64,000 bases of DNA from Lentibacillus persicus (GCF_900112705.1 NZ_FOMR01000002.1:124001-188000), one strand, 5' to 3'; counted from the first letter of the stretch, positions 17,687-27,949 are shown. The notes: generated by a model from the sequence alone, not told the origin. Program-made: numbers and translations.

Positions 17687-18322
17687 TTATTTATCTTCCG
17701 TTTTTTGAACCAGTATTTTTGTTCCATCAACGTGAATGACTTTAATACTGCTGTTCCTCGGGATCCATTCAGCATTAGAAATGGCACTGTAATTCTTATT
17801 ATCAATCCTTATTGTCCCTACAGGCCGCATATCGCTAAGTGTCATGCCTTGCTTGTTAATGAGCGCTTCATAATTCTCATTCATGCTATTATAACCTTTG
17901 TCTTTTGTCAGCTGATCATGCAGCGTTATTTTTGACCACATTTCCCTGTGTTTGAATACCTTTAGAAATAATAAAGAGGAAAACCCGCCAATCAGTACGC
18001 CAACAACAGCGTATAAGCCCGCAAATAAGTTAGGTGCAGCAAGAGCTACCGCCAGGAGCATACAGGATGCGCCGATTGTGGCCAATGTGCCGTCATTAAT
18101 GACCTTGCCATCAATCATAATGAGTAATATTCCCACAAGGTAAATAATAAGCATAATAATAAATGAGCCTGTTTCAAGATAAGCTGCAAAAAAGACAACG
18201 ATAAAGCCCATTCCGAGTATCCCAAAAAGCCCCCGCATATTGACGAGCAACTCACCAATAAGAAATAAAGTACCCAGACCTGTCAAAACAAAACCGATCC
18301 AATCTGATGAAAATATCTCCAT
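17687..18322 (-). CDS. NfeD-family membrane protein, short form
   Basis: 211 residues: four or five transmembrane segments (about 7-125) followed by a soluble domain (about 150-207) with the NfeD OB-fold pattern GMTLSDMRPVGTIRIDNKNYSA...SIKVIHVDGTKILVQ. It lacks the ClpP-like protease domain found in the long NfeD at 42486-43820. Short NfeD proteins usually partner flotillin-like proteins; no flotillin is adjacent here. Membrane organisation is a likely role. Confidence 0.85.
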   Translation of the reverse strand: MEIFSSDWIGFVLTGLGTLFLIGELLVNMRGLFGILGMGFIVVFFAAYLETGSFIIMLIIYLVGILLIMIDGKVINDGTLATIGASCMLLAVALAAPNLFAGLYAVVGVLIGGFSSLLFLKVFKHREMWSKITLHDQLTKDKGYNSMNENYEALINKQGMTLSDMRPVGTIRIDNKNYSAISNAEWIPRNSSIKVIHVDGTKILVQKTEDK

Positions 18323-18397
18323 TCCGACTCCCCCATTCCCTTACCACACTTATACGTATTAAGTTAAATGTTAGTTTCATTTTAAGGGGGGAAGAAT

Positions 18398-18736
18398 ATG
18401 AACACAATTAATAAAGTAATTCTCTATATATTTTTATTCCTTTTCCTTTTAAGTGTCCACCATGATCTGACAGCCGGCACTTATGGAAACAACAAGCCTG
18501 AGGGGCCAAATAAAACGCAAACCCAGAGGATGATGAAAGAGGAGCAAATTGAAATTTTAAAAGTTCAGGCAGGCCATGGGGACACCGTATTATCCATAGT
18601 AGAGCGAATAAATGAGGGACACAGCGAAAGTTTGGATATTTCCCGGATTATGAAAGACTTTAAATTGTTAAATAACGATGTTAAACCGACAGAAATCCAA
18701 GCAGAAGAATATTATTACTTTCCGTTATATAAGTGA
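18398..18736 (+). CDS. Small exported LysM-like protein (YqfZ-like)
   Basis: 112 residues: signal peptide (about 7-24), a polar linker, and a C-terminal segment ILKVQAGHGDTVLSIVERIN...NNDVKPTEIQAEEYYYFPLYK that resembles a LysM module (a GDTVLSI core and a closing hydrophobic strand). Matches B. subtilis YqfZ in size and plan. The start follows AGGGGGGAAG. It probably binds the cell wall; the function is unknown. Confidence 0.7.
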   Translation: MNTINKVILYIFLFLFLLSVHHDLTAGTYGNNKPEGPNKTQTQRMMKEEQIEILKVQAGHGDTVLSIVERINEGHSESLDISRIMKDFKLLNNDVKPTEIQAEEYYYFPLYK

Positions 18737-18759
18737 AAATAAATAATTGCGATATTGAT

Positions 18760-18790
18760 AAAGGGGCTGAATTAATATTCAGCCCCTTTA
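18760..18790. terminator. Bidirectional terminator
   Basis: AAAGGGGCTGAAT and ATTCAGCCCCTTT form a perfect 13-bp hairpin between two convergent genes, with A/T-rich flanks. Confidence 0.88.
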
Positions 18791-18795
18791 TCTCT

Positions 18796-19203
18796 CTAAA
18801 CGTATGGAAGTATAAACAGTGTGATCAAGATTGAAATGGCACCTGCGATAATCGCGGTATTACCCAGTGTTTCCGCACCTCGGTTTCTGGATACAAATCC
18901 CATTATAATCCCTGCGCCGCCAAGAATAATCGGCATCATAAAATATGAAATAATGGACAGTGCCACCGCAATCCATCCAAAAGCACCGTTCACTTCCATG
19001 CCACCTTCATCAGTATCTGCTCTTGCTTCAACATCATCAGCGGTCATTTCATTAGCAAATTCCTCATCCCGCCTGCTTTGGGTTTCTCCTATACGTGACT
19101 GGGCACCATCAAAGTTGGTGGCGACCACATCATTTGAATCAGTGTGAGTTTCCGGTTTTGGAGCATTTTCTGCGCTTTCCAAACGGTTTTTATCTTCATC
19201 CAT
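18796..19203 (-). CDS. Small two-TM membrane protein with acidic N-terminus (YqfX-like position)
   Basis: 135 residues: an acidic, low-complexity cytoplasmic N-terminus (Asp/Glu/Ala/Arg, about 1-85) and a C-terminal part with two hydrophobic segments separated by GFVSRNRGAETLGN. I chose the ATG at 19203, 8 nt after GAGG; an in-frame start exists at 19236. It lies where yqfX stands in B. subtilis, and small two-TM proteins of this type occur there; the identity is not certain. Function unknown. Confidence 0.6.
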   Translation of the reverse strand: MDEDKNRLESAENAPKPETHTDSNDVVATNFDGAQSRIGETQSRRDEEFANEMTADDVEARADTDEGGMEVNGAFGWIAVALSIISYFMMPIILGGAGIIMGFVSRNRGAETLGNTAIIAGAISILITLFILPYV

Positions 19204-19366
19204 CAGCATGACCTCGCTTTCGTTGGTGAGGTGCAATTATAGTTTATGGATGGTCTGTCAATATAAAGCTGGTAGTTAATGGGAAAATTTAAATCTTAAT
19301 AGCAGTTAATATTTCCTCCTTCCCACATATAATGGAACTAATAATTGTTTGAAAGGGACTGAGTGA

Positions 19367-19651
19367 ATGTCAACTATTCTTAAACAGCTGATTAACAAAA
19401 AATTAAAGCAACTTTCTTCCGAGGACCTCCTTCGATACGCGCATCAGTACGGTTTTTCAATCAATCGTAAACAAGCTAAAGAGATAACAGCTTATATGCA
19501 CAAAAATCCAATCAATCCATTTGAATATGAAGAGCGGATGAAAATGTTTAAGGAACTTGCACGCATCACCGATGAAAAAACAGCTGACAAAGCGCAAAAA
19601 TTATTTGTGGAAATTATTAAGTCCTATGGCTTGGAAGGTTTGTTCAATTAA
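19367..19651 (+). CDS. yqfT: DUF2624-family protein YqfT
   Basis: 94 residues, all helical and soluble: LKQLSSEDLLRYAHQYGFSINRKQAKEI and the ending SYGLEGLF are characteristic of the YqfT family. It sits next to nfo, as in B. subtilis, but convergent with it. No known function. The ATG follows GAAAGGGA. Confidence 0.8.
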   Translation: MSTILKQLINKKLKQLSSEDLLRYAHQYGFSINRKQAKEITAYMHKNPINPFEYEERMKMFKELARITDEKTADKAQKLFVEIIKSYGLEGLFN

Positions 19652-19704
19652 ATAAAGATTTTTTTGGATTTGACTGTTCGTGTAAAATGTAGGGGGTTAA
19701 AATA

Positions 19705-19746
19705 CTGAGAACAAAAGCTTCTGGACGTAGAGCTTTTTGTTCTCAG
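19705..19746. terminator. Shared terminator of yqfT and nfo
   Basis: CTGAGAACAAAAGCT pairs with AGCTTTTTGTTCTCAG around a short loop, between convergent genes. Confidence 0.75.
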
Positions 19747-19757
19747 GTAACAAGCAA

Positions 19758-20651
19758 TTACTGGTTCATTATTTTTTCTTTTAGGTCATTATCAAACTCA
19801 CCATTCTTGATCATCTCAATTTCAAATTTATATGGCGGTTTTTTGTTTTTCTTATCTTCTCCTACAAAAGGTGTTTCCAATATCTTAGGCTGTTCCTGTA
19901 ACTGCGGGTGGTTAATAACATAGTGCAATGCTTCAAAGCCGATGTGCCCGAACCCTATATTTTCGTGTCGGTCCTTATGTGCGCCCCGCTCATTTTTGCT
20001 GTCATTAACATGCACAACCTTAATTCTGTCCAGTCCAATAATTTTGTCAAATTCATTCAAAATACCGTCAAAGTCATTTACAACATCATAGCCGCCATCA
20101 TGAACATGGCATGTATCCAGACAAACCGAAAGTTTTTCATTATGTGTTACCCCATCAATTATCTGTGCCAGTTCATCAAATGTACGACCAATTTCCGAAC
20201 CTTTTCCTGCCATGGTTTCAAGTGCTATTTGTACATCCTGATTTTTGTCGAGTACTTCATTCAATCCTTCGATAATTTTCTCAATTCCCTTATCAGCTCC
20301 TGCACCAACATGTGACCCTGGATGCAATACAATCTGATTTGATCCAAGCGCGGCTGTTCGGTCGATTTCATTTCTTAAAAAATCAACGCCCAGTTCAAAT
20401 GTTTCAGGTTTTGTCGTATTGCCGATATTAATGATATACGGCGCATGTACGACAAGATCAACGATGCCGTTTTCTTTCATATGGGCTTTTCCTGCTTCAA
20501 TATTTAATTCATCGATTGACTTTCTTCGTGTGTTCTGTGGTGCTCCCGTATAAATCATAAATACGTTGGAATCATACGATACTGCTTGTTCACTGGAGCC
20601 CTGAAGCATTTTTTTTCCACTCATTGATACATGTGACCCAATTTTCAGCAT
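19758..20651 (-). CDS. nfo: Endonuclease IV (AP endonuclease)
   Basis: 297-residue zinc-dependent AP endonuclease of base excision repair. Metal-binding residues are visible in [60 protein letters not shown] and LETPF. Normal length. B. subtilis yqfS (nfo), a repair enzyme of spores and vegetative cells, has the same neighbours (cshB, yqfT). Its ATG follows GGGGTGAGGAT. Confidence 0.97.
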   Translation of the reverse strand: MLKIGSHVSMSGKKMLQGSSEQAVSYDSNVFMIYTGAPQNTRRKSIDELNIEAGKAHMKENGIVDLVVHAPYIINIGNTTKPETFELGVDFLRNEIDRTAALGSNQIVLHPGSHVGAGADKGIEKIIEGLNEVLDKNQDVQIALETMAGKGSEIGRTFDELAQIIDGVTHNEKLSVCLDTCHVHDGGYDVVNDFDGILNEFDKIIGLDRIKVVHVNDSKNERGAHKDRHENIGFGHIGFEALHYVINHPQLQEQPKILETPFVGEDKKNKKPPYKFEIEMIKNGEFDNDLKEKIMNQ

Positions 20652-20666
20652 ATCCTCACCCCGTCA

Positions 20667-21980
20667 TTATTTTCGGCGTTTATTTGATTTCGACGCCATT
20701 TGCTTTTTTATTTTTGCTTGGTCATTTTTCATTTTCTTCTTATAACCTGGTTTTACTTTCTTCGGTTTTTTAACTTTCTTCCATGCTTCAGAATCCGTGC
20801 TGGAATCTGTTTTTTGGCGATTTTTTCGTTCATTCCAAGCCTTGGCTTCTTTCCATTCTCCATCTTTCACTTCCCGGAACGAAAATGAGAGCCCTTTTTG
20901 TTTTAATTTTTCCAGAAGATGGTGATCGTGCTCATCATATAAACTAATCACTGTGCCTTCCATGCCGGCACGCGCAGTCCGGCCTGCCCGATGCAGGTAA
21001 AAATCTTCTTCCTTGGGGAGCCGGGCGTTAATAACATGACTGACGCCTTTAATATCGATGCCCCGTGAAGCGAGATCGGTTGCTACAATATATTGGTAGC
21101 GAAGGTTTTGAATATCTTTCAGTGTTCGTTTTCTTTCTCTAGGTGAAAGCCCGCCATGAATGACCCCAACATCAAGACCTTTCTGCTGTAACGAAGCCGT
21201 CAGATTGTCTGCTTCATCTTTTCCATTTGCAAAAATGATGCTTATATAAGGATGCATGGTTTTTGAAATATCGATGATTAAATCGGAAGCTTCCCGATGC
21301 CGAATCGGTACCATCACGTGTTCCATTTTTTCAGGGGCCAATTGATCGTCAATTTTGACATGCAGCGGATTTTCAAGATATTTACGATAAAATTGCTCCA
21401 ACTGCTGTGGTATGGTAGCAGAAAAAGCCAGGATCTGAATCGTTTCATCTATTCGCAAAAGTAATTGGTCAACTTCCCGAATAAAACCCAGTTCCAGCAT
21501 TAAATCAGCTTCATCAATTACAAATGAAGAAGCACTATAAATTGAGATTGCCTCTTCTTGGACCATATCAAGTATTCGTCCCGGCGTCCCGACAATAATG
21601 TGGGGTGGTTCTTTTAATTTATCCATCATTTTTTGTTTATCGGTTCCGCCAACCAGCAGCTTCGCAATCCATGTTCCCTGCATTCCTGCATAGTCAATAA
21701 CCTTTCTGACCTCGTCATAAATTTGCCTGGCAAGCTCCCGGGTAGGCGCCGTCAGCACCAATTTGACTTCACGTTTGGTTGCATCCAGCTGGTTAAAAAG
21801 CGGCAATAAATAGGCGTGCGTTTTTCCTGAACCAGTGTGCGATTGGCCTATCACGCTTGTCCCTTTCAGAACGGGGCGAATCACCTGCTGTTGAATCGGC
21901 GTCGGAGTTTGAAATTTTAATTGCTCAATCACAGCTTTTATTTCAGGCTGAAATGAAAATTCATTAAATCGATGACTCAT
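20667..21980 (-). CDS. cshB: DEAD-box RNA helicase CshB
   Basis: 437 residues. Q motif TPTPIQ, motif I HTGSGKT (48-54), PTRELA, TPGR, DEAD with SAT, and motif VI HRAGRTARAG. The C-terminal 60 residues are Lys-rich and probably bind RNA. In B. subtilis CshB (YqfR) helps mRNA and ribosome metabolism in the cold. It is upstream of nfo, 15 nt apart, likely one operon. Confidence 0.93.
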   Translation of the reverse strand: MSHRFNEFSFQPEIKAVIEQLKFQTPTPIQQQVIRPVLKGTSVIGQSHTGSGKTHAYLLPLFNQLDATKREVKLVLTAPTRELARQIYDEVRKVIDYAGMQGTWIAKLLVGGTDKQKMMDKLKEPPHIIVGTPGRILDMVQEEAISIYSASSFVIDEADLMLELGFIREVDQLLLRIDETIQILAFSATIPQQLEQFYRKYLENPLHVKIDDQLAPEKMEHVMVPIRHREASDLIIDISKTMHPYISIIFANGKDEADNLTASLQQKGLDVGVIHGGLSPRERKRTLKDIQNLRYQYIVATDLASRGIDIKGVSHVINARLPKEEDFYLHRAGRTARAGMEGTVISLYDEHDHHLLEKLKQKGLSFSFREVKDGEWKEAKAWNERKNRQKTDSSTDSEAWKKVKKPKKVKPGYKKKMKNDQAKIKKQMASKSNKRRK

Positions 21981-22044
21981 TAGATTAATCTCCTTTTAAA
22001 TGCCGGCTAAACGATTGCTAACACAGTCTCTTCACGGTTTAGCA

Positions 22045-23157
22045 TTAAATAAATTGAAACGGATCGGTGTTTGATTGGGAAACTGCGATATTTAAGTTTT
22101 CTTCAAAAAAGTCATCCAAAAATGATTTCGTATACGATGTCATTACTTTTTCAGCATAGTGGCCGGGATCGATAACTGACAGCCCCATTTCAGACGCATC
22201 CTGGGCTGAATGGAATGTCATATCACCTGTAATATATACATCGGCCCCCATGTGTTTTGCCTTTTTAATATATTTTTCGCCGCTGCCACCCAATACAGCC
22301 ACCGTTTTGATATTTCGGTCCAAATCCCCGGTCACTCTGATATTTTGAACATCAAGTTCGTTTTTAACGCGCGTGCACAATGTTTTTAAACTAATTTGTT
22401 CATTCAATGTGCCAATTCGTCCGACCCCGTATACATTACCGCTGTTTTCAACCGGGTAAATATCATACGCTGCTTCTTCATACGGATGCGCCTCGATCAT
22501 AGCATTAATAACAGGTGTCATTTTGGCTGCAGGAATGATTGTCTCGATTTTGACTTCATCGACAAATTCCAATTCTCCCTGAGCGCCAATATAAGGATCT
22601 GAACCTTCAAGCGGTTTAAACGTACCCTGCCCCTGCGACTGAAACGTACAATGGCTATAATCACCGATATGACCGGCACCTTTCCGACTCATGGCGTCAC
22701 GTACCTCATCAGCATGGCTCCTTGGAACAAACACAGCAATTTTCACCAATTTCTCGGTATAGTTTTTATCAAGTACAATCGGGTTATTAATTCCGAGTAA
22801 GTTGCACATAATATCGTTCATGCCACCATCTGCCGCATCAAAATTCGTGTGAGCTGCATAAACAGAAATGTCATATTTCATCAACTTTTGAATGATGCGC
22901 CCTTTGGCTGTTTCCAAATTGATTTGGTTTAATGGTTTAAATAATAACGGATGATGCGCGATGATCAAATCAATATTATTCTCGACAGCCTCATCCACCG
23001 TTGCTTCCAATACATCCAACGTAATCATTATATTTTTTACAGGTTTACCAAAGGAACCGATTTGCAATCCGACATTATCCCAATCATAAGCAAGGTGTTT
23101 CGGCGCCCATGTCTCCATAGCTTTGAAAACCTCTGCATTACGTATCTCTGCTGCCAT
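22045..23157 (-). CDS. yqfO: Nif3-like dinuclear metal-centre protein YqfO
   Basis: 370-residue NIF3/DUF34-family protein. The metal-site residues IAHHPLLFKPL, YAAHTNFDAADGGMN and the C-terminal TGDMTFHSA...GHYAEK are present. An inserted middle domain (about 130-240) with the CutA-like AMIEAHPYEEAAYDIYP segment makes it the long Bacillus form. Some family members are reported GTP cyclohydrolase-like; the true substrate is unclear. Overlaps trmK by 20 nt. Confidence 0.92.
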   Translation of the reverse strand: MAAEIRNAEVFKAMETWAPKHLAYDWDNVGLQIGSFGKPVKNIMITLDVLEATVDEAVENNIDLIIAHHPLLFKPLNQINLETAKGRIIQKLMKYDISVYAAHTNFDAADGGMNDIMCNLLGINNPIVLDKNYTEKLVKIAVFVPRSHADEVRDAMSRKGAGHIGDYSHCTFQSQGQGTFKPLEGSDPYIGAQGELEFVDEVKIETIIPAAKMTPVINAMIEAHPYEEAAYDIYPVENSGNVYGVGRIGTLNEQISLKTLCTRVKNELDVQNIRVTGDLDRNIKTVAVLGGSGEKYIKKAKHMGADVYITGDMTFHSAQDASEMGLSVIDPGHYAEKVMTSYTKSFLDDFFEENLNIAVSQSNTDPFQFI

Positions 23158-23851
23158 CGTGCAAAACCTCCTCTATCCAGTCTAATTCATTTTTGAACAT
23201 ATCAAGTTTGCCATAATTTGGCGATTCTGCCCGTTTCATCTGTTCGATAACCCGCATACGTTTTTTATATTCATGGTTCCACTTTATTTTAAACAGGTCC
23301 GTCTTCGCGTTCAAGAGACATGGACCGAATAATAATTGCCTTTCCGTCAGTTCCTGAGAAACATCATGTTTATCAGCGATTATTATTTCGTAAATATGCC
23401 CATTTTCTTCGATTATCTTTTCCTTTGAAATCGAATAACCATTCGTACTGAACCAATAACGAACATTCCGTTCATCAACATTCGGCTGAACAATTATTCG
23501 CTCTACACTGCCTAAACGGGATTTGCCTTCTTCCAATATTGTCTTTATCAGTGCGCCGCCCATACCGGCAATAACCACCAGGTTCACTTCATTATTATTT
23601 AAGATTTGAAGTCCGTTTCCAAGCCTGACTTCAATTCTATCTTGGAGATCAAAACGCTGCACTGCATTTTGAGCACTTTGCCAAGGCCCTTCATTCACTT
23701 CACCGGCTATCGCTTTTGCGTGCTTATCGTTTAAACAGACAAAACAAGGAAGATATGCATGGTCTGAACCGATATCAGCAAACTTAGTGCCTTCCGGAAT
23801 AAACGCAGCGACTTCTTGCAGTCGCCTGGAAAGTTTAACTGTACTAGTCAT
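23138..23851 (-). CDS. trmK: tRNA (adenine(22)-N1)-methyltransferase TrmK
   Basis: 237 residues. The class I SAM site FADIGSDHAYLP and VVIAGMGGALI with the N-terminal LSRRLQEVA match TrmK (YqfN), which makes m1A22 in tRNA. The ATG at 23851 follows AAGGAG at 7 nt; an upstream in-frame start at 23899 lacks such a site. Neighbour order cccA-trmK-yqfO is conserved in Bacillus. Confidence 0.94.
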   Translation of the reverse strand: MTSTVKLSRRLQEVAAFIPEGTKFADIGSDHAYLPCFVCLNDKHAKAIAGEVNEGPWQSAQNAVQRFDLQDRIEVRLGNGLQILNNNEVNLVVIAGMGGALIKTILEEGKSRLGSVERIIVQPNVDERNVRYWFSTNGYSISKEKIIEENGHIYEIIIADKHDVSQELTERQLLFGPCLLNAKTDLFKIKWNHEYKKRMRVIEQMKRAESPNYGKLDMFKNELDWIEEVLHDGSRDT

Positions 23852-23962
23852 GGGAGTCTCCTTATGAATCCATACCTTTATAAGAGCATAAAAGAGCAAG
23901 CCTGCTGCAAGTCCAGTAAGCTTACTCTTTTAGCATTAACATTAAAATTTATTGTCTCATGA

Positions 23963-24376
23963 TTATTGCTGCTCGGACAGCCATTGTGCTACAGCTTCAG
24001 CGTCTTCACCCTGAACCAGACCTGCAGGCATTCCGGCATCAGGGAAGCCATCTGCAATAATTTGCTTAATCTCATCTTTGGAATAAGTGCTTCCGACCGA
24101 ATCAAGAGCTGGTCCGGCGCCGCCGGATAAGTCTCCTCCATGGCAGCTTGCACAGTTATTCTGATAAACTTCTTCACCGTTTGCAGCTGTTTCACCGTTA
24201 CCGGAACCGTCACCATCGCCGGATCCGTCTTCTTGCTGTTCGTTCTGTTCTCCGCCGCCGCTTTCTTCTTCTTGAATAGCTTCTTGCTGATCAAGACCGA
24301 CAACTGACACGACAATAACTAACAGAATGCCTATGCCGGCAATCAGAGCATATGGTATGACTGCATTTTTACCCAT
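23963..24376 (-). CDS. cccA: Membrane-anchored cytochrome c550
   Basis: 137 residues: an N-terminal transmembrane anchor (about 8-28), an acidic, Gly/Glu/Gln/Asp-rich linker (about 30-66) and a small class I cytochrome c domain with heme site CASCH (75-79) and a distal Met in GMPAG near 115. It carries electrons on the outer membrane face. B. subtilis cccA also follows sigA. The acidic linker is longer than in B. subtilis as I recall it and suits a halotolerant host. Confidence 0.93.
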   Translation of the reverse strand: MGKNAVIPYALIAGIGILLVIVVSVVGLDQQEAIQEEESGGGEQNEQQEDGSGDGDGSGNGETAANGEEVYQNNCASCHGGDLSGGAGPALDSVGSTYSKDEIKQIIADGFPDAGMPAGLVQGEDAEAVAQWLSEQQ

Positions 24377-24420
24377 CGTAGTTCCTCCTTATGTATAATC
24401 CTTTTCAGTTAAAAATGCAT

Positions 24421-24434
24421 AACTATTTATAGTT
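24421..24434. promoter_or_regulatory. Short palindrome upstream of cccA
   Basis: AACTATTTATAGTT is a perfect dyad about 45 nt before cccA. It is AT-rich and may be chance; no known regulator was matched. Confidence 0.25.
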
Positions 24435-24521
24435 TACTCCAAAAACAGCTATAATGAAAGCAAAATATTTATAGCATTTTTAATCCCCATCTTTTTAATG
24501 GCCATCCATATTATGTATGGT

Positions 24522-24554
24522 AGTCATTGCACACAACGATTGTGTTCAATGACT
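24522..24554. repeat. Long hairpin between sigA and cccA
   Basis: AGTCATTG and CAATGACT enclose ACACAA/TTGTGT with a single mismatch and a 3-nt loop, so 14 of 15 possible pairs form. No T run follows on the minus strand, so it is not a classic terminator; an RNA-stability or processing hairpin is possible. Confidence 0.6.
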
Positions 24555-24561
24555 GTAAAGA

Positions 24562-25686
24562 CTATTCGAGAAAATCTTTCAAACGCTTGCTCCGGCTTGG
24601 GTGCCGCAGTTTTCGCAATGCTTTGGCTTCAATTTGGCGAATTCTTTCGCGTGTGACACCAAATACTTTGCCGACTTCCTCCAATGTCCTTGTTCTTCCA
24701 TCATCAAGCCCAAAACGAAGACGCAACACATTCTCTTCCCGATCGGTAAGCGTATCGAGAACATCTTCCAATTGCTCCTTCAGCAATTCATACGAGGCGT
24801 GGTCTGAGGGTGACACGGCTTCCTGATCTTCAATGAAATCACCCAAATGTGAATCATCTTCTTCCCCGATTGGTGTTTCCAGTGAGACAGGCTCTTGCGC
24901 AATTTTTAGAATTTCCCGCACTTTGTCCGGTGAAAGCTCCATTTCTTGTCCAATCTCTTCAGGGGTTGGTTCCCTGCCAAGATCCTGCAGAAGCTGCCGC
25001 TGAACACGGATAAGTTTGTTTATCGTCTCAACCATGTGCACCGGTATTCTAATTGTACGTGCTTGGTCCGCTATAGCACGTGTAATGGCCTGACGAATCC
25101 ACCAAGTAGCATACGTACTGAATTTGAATCCTTTTCGGTAATCAAATTTCTCAACAGCTTTAATTAAACCCATATTGCCTTCCTGAATCAAGTCAAGAAA
25201 AAGCATGCCGCGGCCGACATAACGCTTGGCAATACTGACAACAAGGCGCAAGTTAGCTTCTGACAGCCGTCTTTTTGCCTCTTCATCACCGTTTTCAATA
25301 CGCGTAGCCAAATCGATTTCTTCAGCAGCCGATAATAAATCGACCCTGCCTATTTCCTTCAAATACATTCGAACAGGATCATTTATTTTGATGCCAAGCG
25401 GAACACTGAGATCATTTAAATCAAATTCTTCCTCTTTGGCAATTTCCTGCATTTTCGGATCCTCTTCTGAATCACCGATAATTTCTACACCTTGCTCTGT
25501 CAGGTACTCATAAAATTCATCCATCTGCTCTGATTCAAGTGCAAAAGCAGACAGACGATCTGCAACTTCTTCATAAGCCAATGCGCCGCGCTTTTTCCCC
25601 ATTTCAAGCAATTGATCTTTCGCTTGCTCAAGGGTTAATTCAGTATTATTGTTTTCTTTTGTCTGTGAGGGCTTATTTTCAGCCAT
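24562..25686 (-). CDS. sigA: Primary RNA polymerase sigma factor SigA (RpoD)
   Basis: 374-residue housekeeping sigma factor. Region 1.2 with [12 protein letters not shown], region 2 with [35 protein letters not shown] and [14 protein letters not shown] (2.3-2.4), region 3 with [17 protein letters not shown], region 4.2 with [23 protein letters not shown]. The short region 1.1 matches Bacillus. Downstream of dnaG, spaced 25 nt, as in the conserved macromolecular synthesis operon. Confidence 0.98.
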   Translation of the reverse strand: MAENKPSQTKENNNTELTLEQAKDQLLEMGKKRGALAYEEVADRLSAFALESEQMDEFYEYLTEQGVEIIGDSEEDPKMQEIAKEEEFDLNDLSVPLGIKINDPVRMYLKEIGRVDLLSAAEEIDLATRIENGDEEAKRRLSEANLRLVVSIAKRYVGRGMLFLDLIQEGNMGLIKAVEKFDYRKGFKFSTYATWWIRQAITRAIADQARTIRIPVHMVETINKLIRVQRQLLQDLGREPTPEEIGQEMELSPDKVREILKIAQEPVSLETPIGEEDDSHLGDFIEDQEAVSPSDHASYELLKEQLEDVLDTLTDREENVLRLRFGLDDGRTRTLEEVGKVFGVTRERIRQIEAKALRKLRHPSRSKRLKDFLE

Positions 25687-25711
25687 GAGTCCCCCTCCTT
25701 TCCAACTGCAG

Positions 25712-27526
25712 TCATTTTATCTTCTTCCATTGCTTTTGAATTTCAATAATTTGCATTGCTATCTCAGCAGCTTTTATTGGGTCATTTTGTTGTTCTGCAA
25801 TTTTTTGGTGCTCTTTTAGTGTCTGAATATCCTGCTTCTTGTAATTTTCAGCAAGAATTGTTTTAATATAATCATTAATCTCTTCGTTTGTAATACTATC
25901 CTGTACGGGCATCATTGCAATTTCTGTAACCAGCTGTTTAAGCCTGTCATCATTCAGCATTTCAAGAAACATGCTCACATCAGGCTCTTGGTGGGCTTCA
26001 AAATAGGCGTATAAATTAGTTGCAATGATTTTATGATCGTCCATATTAAAGGACGCACCTATTTCCTCCTGCACTTTATCAGTAATAACCGCATCTTGCA
26101 ACATATATGCAAGCAGCTGTCGTTCGGCGTTTTGAAAAGCCGGCAGCAATTTTTTCATATAATTATCATTTGGTGCCCTATTAGTATATCTGTTCTTATT
26201 TATCTTATCCTTGCCAGTTCCCAACTTTTGGCGGTAATTCGCTATTTCCTGTGTTAATGAATCCATTGATACACTAAAGGAATCACTTATCTCTTGTAGA
26301 TAATATTCCCGTTCAATGGAGCTATCAATCGTTGCAAGAAATTCCAGTACTTTTTCAATATATTGGATGCGGTCTCCTTCAAGTGTCAAATTGTAGTCTT
26401 TCTTAAGATACCGCATATAAAAGTTAGTGAAAGTTAAGCTTGACTCGATAACTTCTTTTTGGAATGCTTCAGCACCAAACGCCTTAATAAAATCATCGGG
26501 GTCCATGTTGTCGCGCAAGTTCGCTATCTTAACGTGACAACCAGTCTTCTTAAGCAAAGTCGCAGCTTTATAAGCCGCTTCATTACCCGCACTGTCAGCG
26601 TCATAACAAATAATAACTGTATCGACATACCTTCTGAGGAGTCTTGCCTGTGCTTCTGTCAGCGATGTGCCTAACGTAGCTACAGCATTTTTAACGCCGG
26701 CCTGAGAGGCTGATATAACATCCATATACCCTTCAAATAAAACAGCTTCACTTTGCTTGCGAATATGCTTTTTGGCTATATCAAAGTTATACAGAAGCTT
26801 TCCTTTTTGGAAAATTTCACTTTCAGGACTATTTAAATATTTTGGTTCCTGCTCCGTTATGGATCTTCCGCCGAACGCAACTGTTTTGCCAAGATGATTC
26901 CGGATTGGGAAAATAACTCTGCCACGGAATCTGTCTGAAACAGTATTGTCCTCAGATAACGATAATAGCCCTGCTTTAACTAAAAGTTGCTGGTGAAACC
27001 CTTTTTTCTTTAGAAATTCAGCAGTAAAACCTTTAATGTTCGGCGCAAAACCAAGCTGAAATTCATCGATGGTCGCATCTTCTATTCCCCGGTCCTTAAA
27101 ATACTGGTAGCCTTCTTTGCCATCTTTTGTGAAACGGAGCAGATGATGGTAAAGTTTTGCAATCCATTCGGACGCTGAGAGAATACTTTGGCTTTCCTGG
27201 GAAGCAGAGGATTCCCGCTGATCAGACAGTTCCGGCAACTCAACACCGCTCTTGCCTGAAAGCAGCCTTAAAGCCTCATAAAAAGAGTAACCTTCTATTT
27301 CCATGACGAATGTTATGACATTTCCGCCTTTTCCACATCCGAAACAATGAAAAATTTGTTTTTCCTGTGTAACCGAAAACGACGGTGTCTGTTCGCCATG
27401 AAATGGACAAAGCCCAAAAAAATTACGACCTTGTTTTTTCAATTGGATATACTCACCAATGACATCAACTATGTCGTTGGAACGACGAACTTCTTCTATA
27501 ATCTCTTCAGATACCTGATTGGGCAT
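25712..27526 (-). CDS. dnaG: DNA primase DnaG
   Basis: 604 residues. CHC2 zinc finger ([13 protein letters not shown]...HCFGCG), a TOPRIM domain with [11 protein letters not shown] and [13 protein letters not shown], and a C-terminal DnaB-binding domain. Makes RNA primers for replication. The ATG at 27526 follows GGTGG at 5 nt; a GTG/ATG 4 codons upstream would lie inside that site. Very close behind a SigmaH-type promoter. The B. subtilis yqxD gene that stands upstream of dnaG is absent. Confidence 0.95.
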   Translation of the reverse strand: MPNQVSEEIIEEVRRSNDIVDVIGEYIQLKKQGRNFFGLCPFHGEQTPSFSVTQEKQIFHCFGCGKGGNVITFVMEIEGYSFYEALRLLSGKSGVELPELSDQRESSASQESQSILSASEWIAKLYHHLLRFTKDGKEGYQYFKDRGIEDATIDEFQLGFAPNIKGFTAEFLKKKGFHQQLLVKAGLLSLSEDNTVSDRFRGRVIFPIRNHLGKTVAFGGRSITEQEPKYLNSPESEIFQKGKLLYNFDIAKKHIRKQSEAVLFEGYMDVISASQAGVKNAVATLGTSLTEAQARLLRRYVDTVIICYDADSAGNEAAYKAATLLKKTGCHVKIANLRDNMDPDDFIKAFGAEAFQKEVIESSLTFTNFYMRYLKKDYNLTLEGDRIQYIEKVLEFLATIDSSIEREYYLQEISDSFSVSMDSLTQEIANYRQKLGTGKDKINKNRYTNRAPNDNYMKKLLPAFQNAERQLLAYMLQDAVITDKVQEEIGASFNMDDHKIIATNLYAYFEAHQEPDVSMFLEMLNDDRLKQLVTEIAMMPVQDSITNEEINDYIKTILAENYKKQDIQTLKEHQKIAEQQNDPIKAAEIAMQIIEIQKQWKKIK

Positions 27527-27547
27527 TTGTACCACCATGCTTATATT

Positions 27548-27574
27548 ATTCGATATTCAGGAAGAAAATCCTTC
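27548..27574 (-). promoter_or_regulatory. SigmaH-type promoter before dnaG-sigA
   Basis: On the minus strand GAAGGATTT, an 11-nt spacer, ATCGAAT, an exact fit to the SigmaH consensus RNAGGAWWW-N11/12-RNNGAAT. In B. subtilis the sigA operon is also read from a SigmaH promoter at the onset of sporulation. Transcript start would be near 27541, about 15 nt before dnaG. Confidence 0.6.
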
Positions 27575-27949
27575 ATGTTTCGACAATCTTTTTGGCAAAG
27601 TCGAAAAAAATTCCTCCCATTGGTAAGAATAAAATAGTCTGTCCGAAATTTTCGGCTCCCTGATTAACCATTAGAAGGGCGTTATACTGTATTATTGTAC
27701 CTCTGGAAGCACTTATATAAACGTACTTTGCGAGCAATTACCCACATACCTTTTATTCTACATTGCTGCTGGTTATTCCTCCTTGGGAAATAATGTTTTA
27801 TTTTTCTGAATTGTGATCTGTGGAAAAATGAACGATTAATACATTTTTTACACAAATTATAATTATAATATAAAAGCCTGAAATATGCCATGAAAATGTA
27901 ATGAGAAAAAGGAGATTTCCAGAACACTTCTGTTTCAAGACAAAATCCA
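27575..27949. other. AT-rich intergenic region upstream of dnaG
   Basis: No convincing gene. It probably contains the vegetative dnaG-sigA promoters; several weak -10-like TATA stretches occur near 27680-27720 on the minus strand but none has a clean -35. A purine-rich AAGGAGG at about 27778-27784 (minus strand) is followed only by a frame of about 21 codons. Confidence 0.35.

Noticed and set aside
19190-19230. ACCTC...GAGGT palindrome before the YqfX-like gene
   Set aside because: It includes the ribosome site of the gene; only 5 bp and likely chance.
27682-27927. Frame of 81 codons upstream of dnaG on the minus strand, including a possible 21-residue peptide MWVIARKVRLYKCF...
   Set aside because: Poor codon character, ribosome site badly placed, no similarity recognised.
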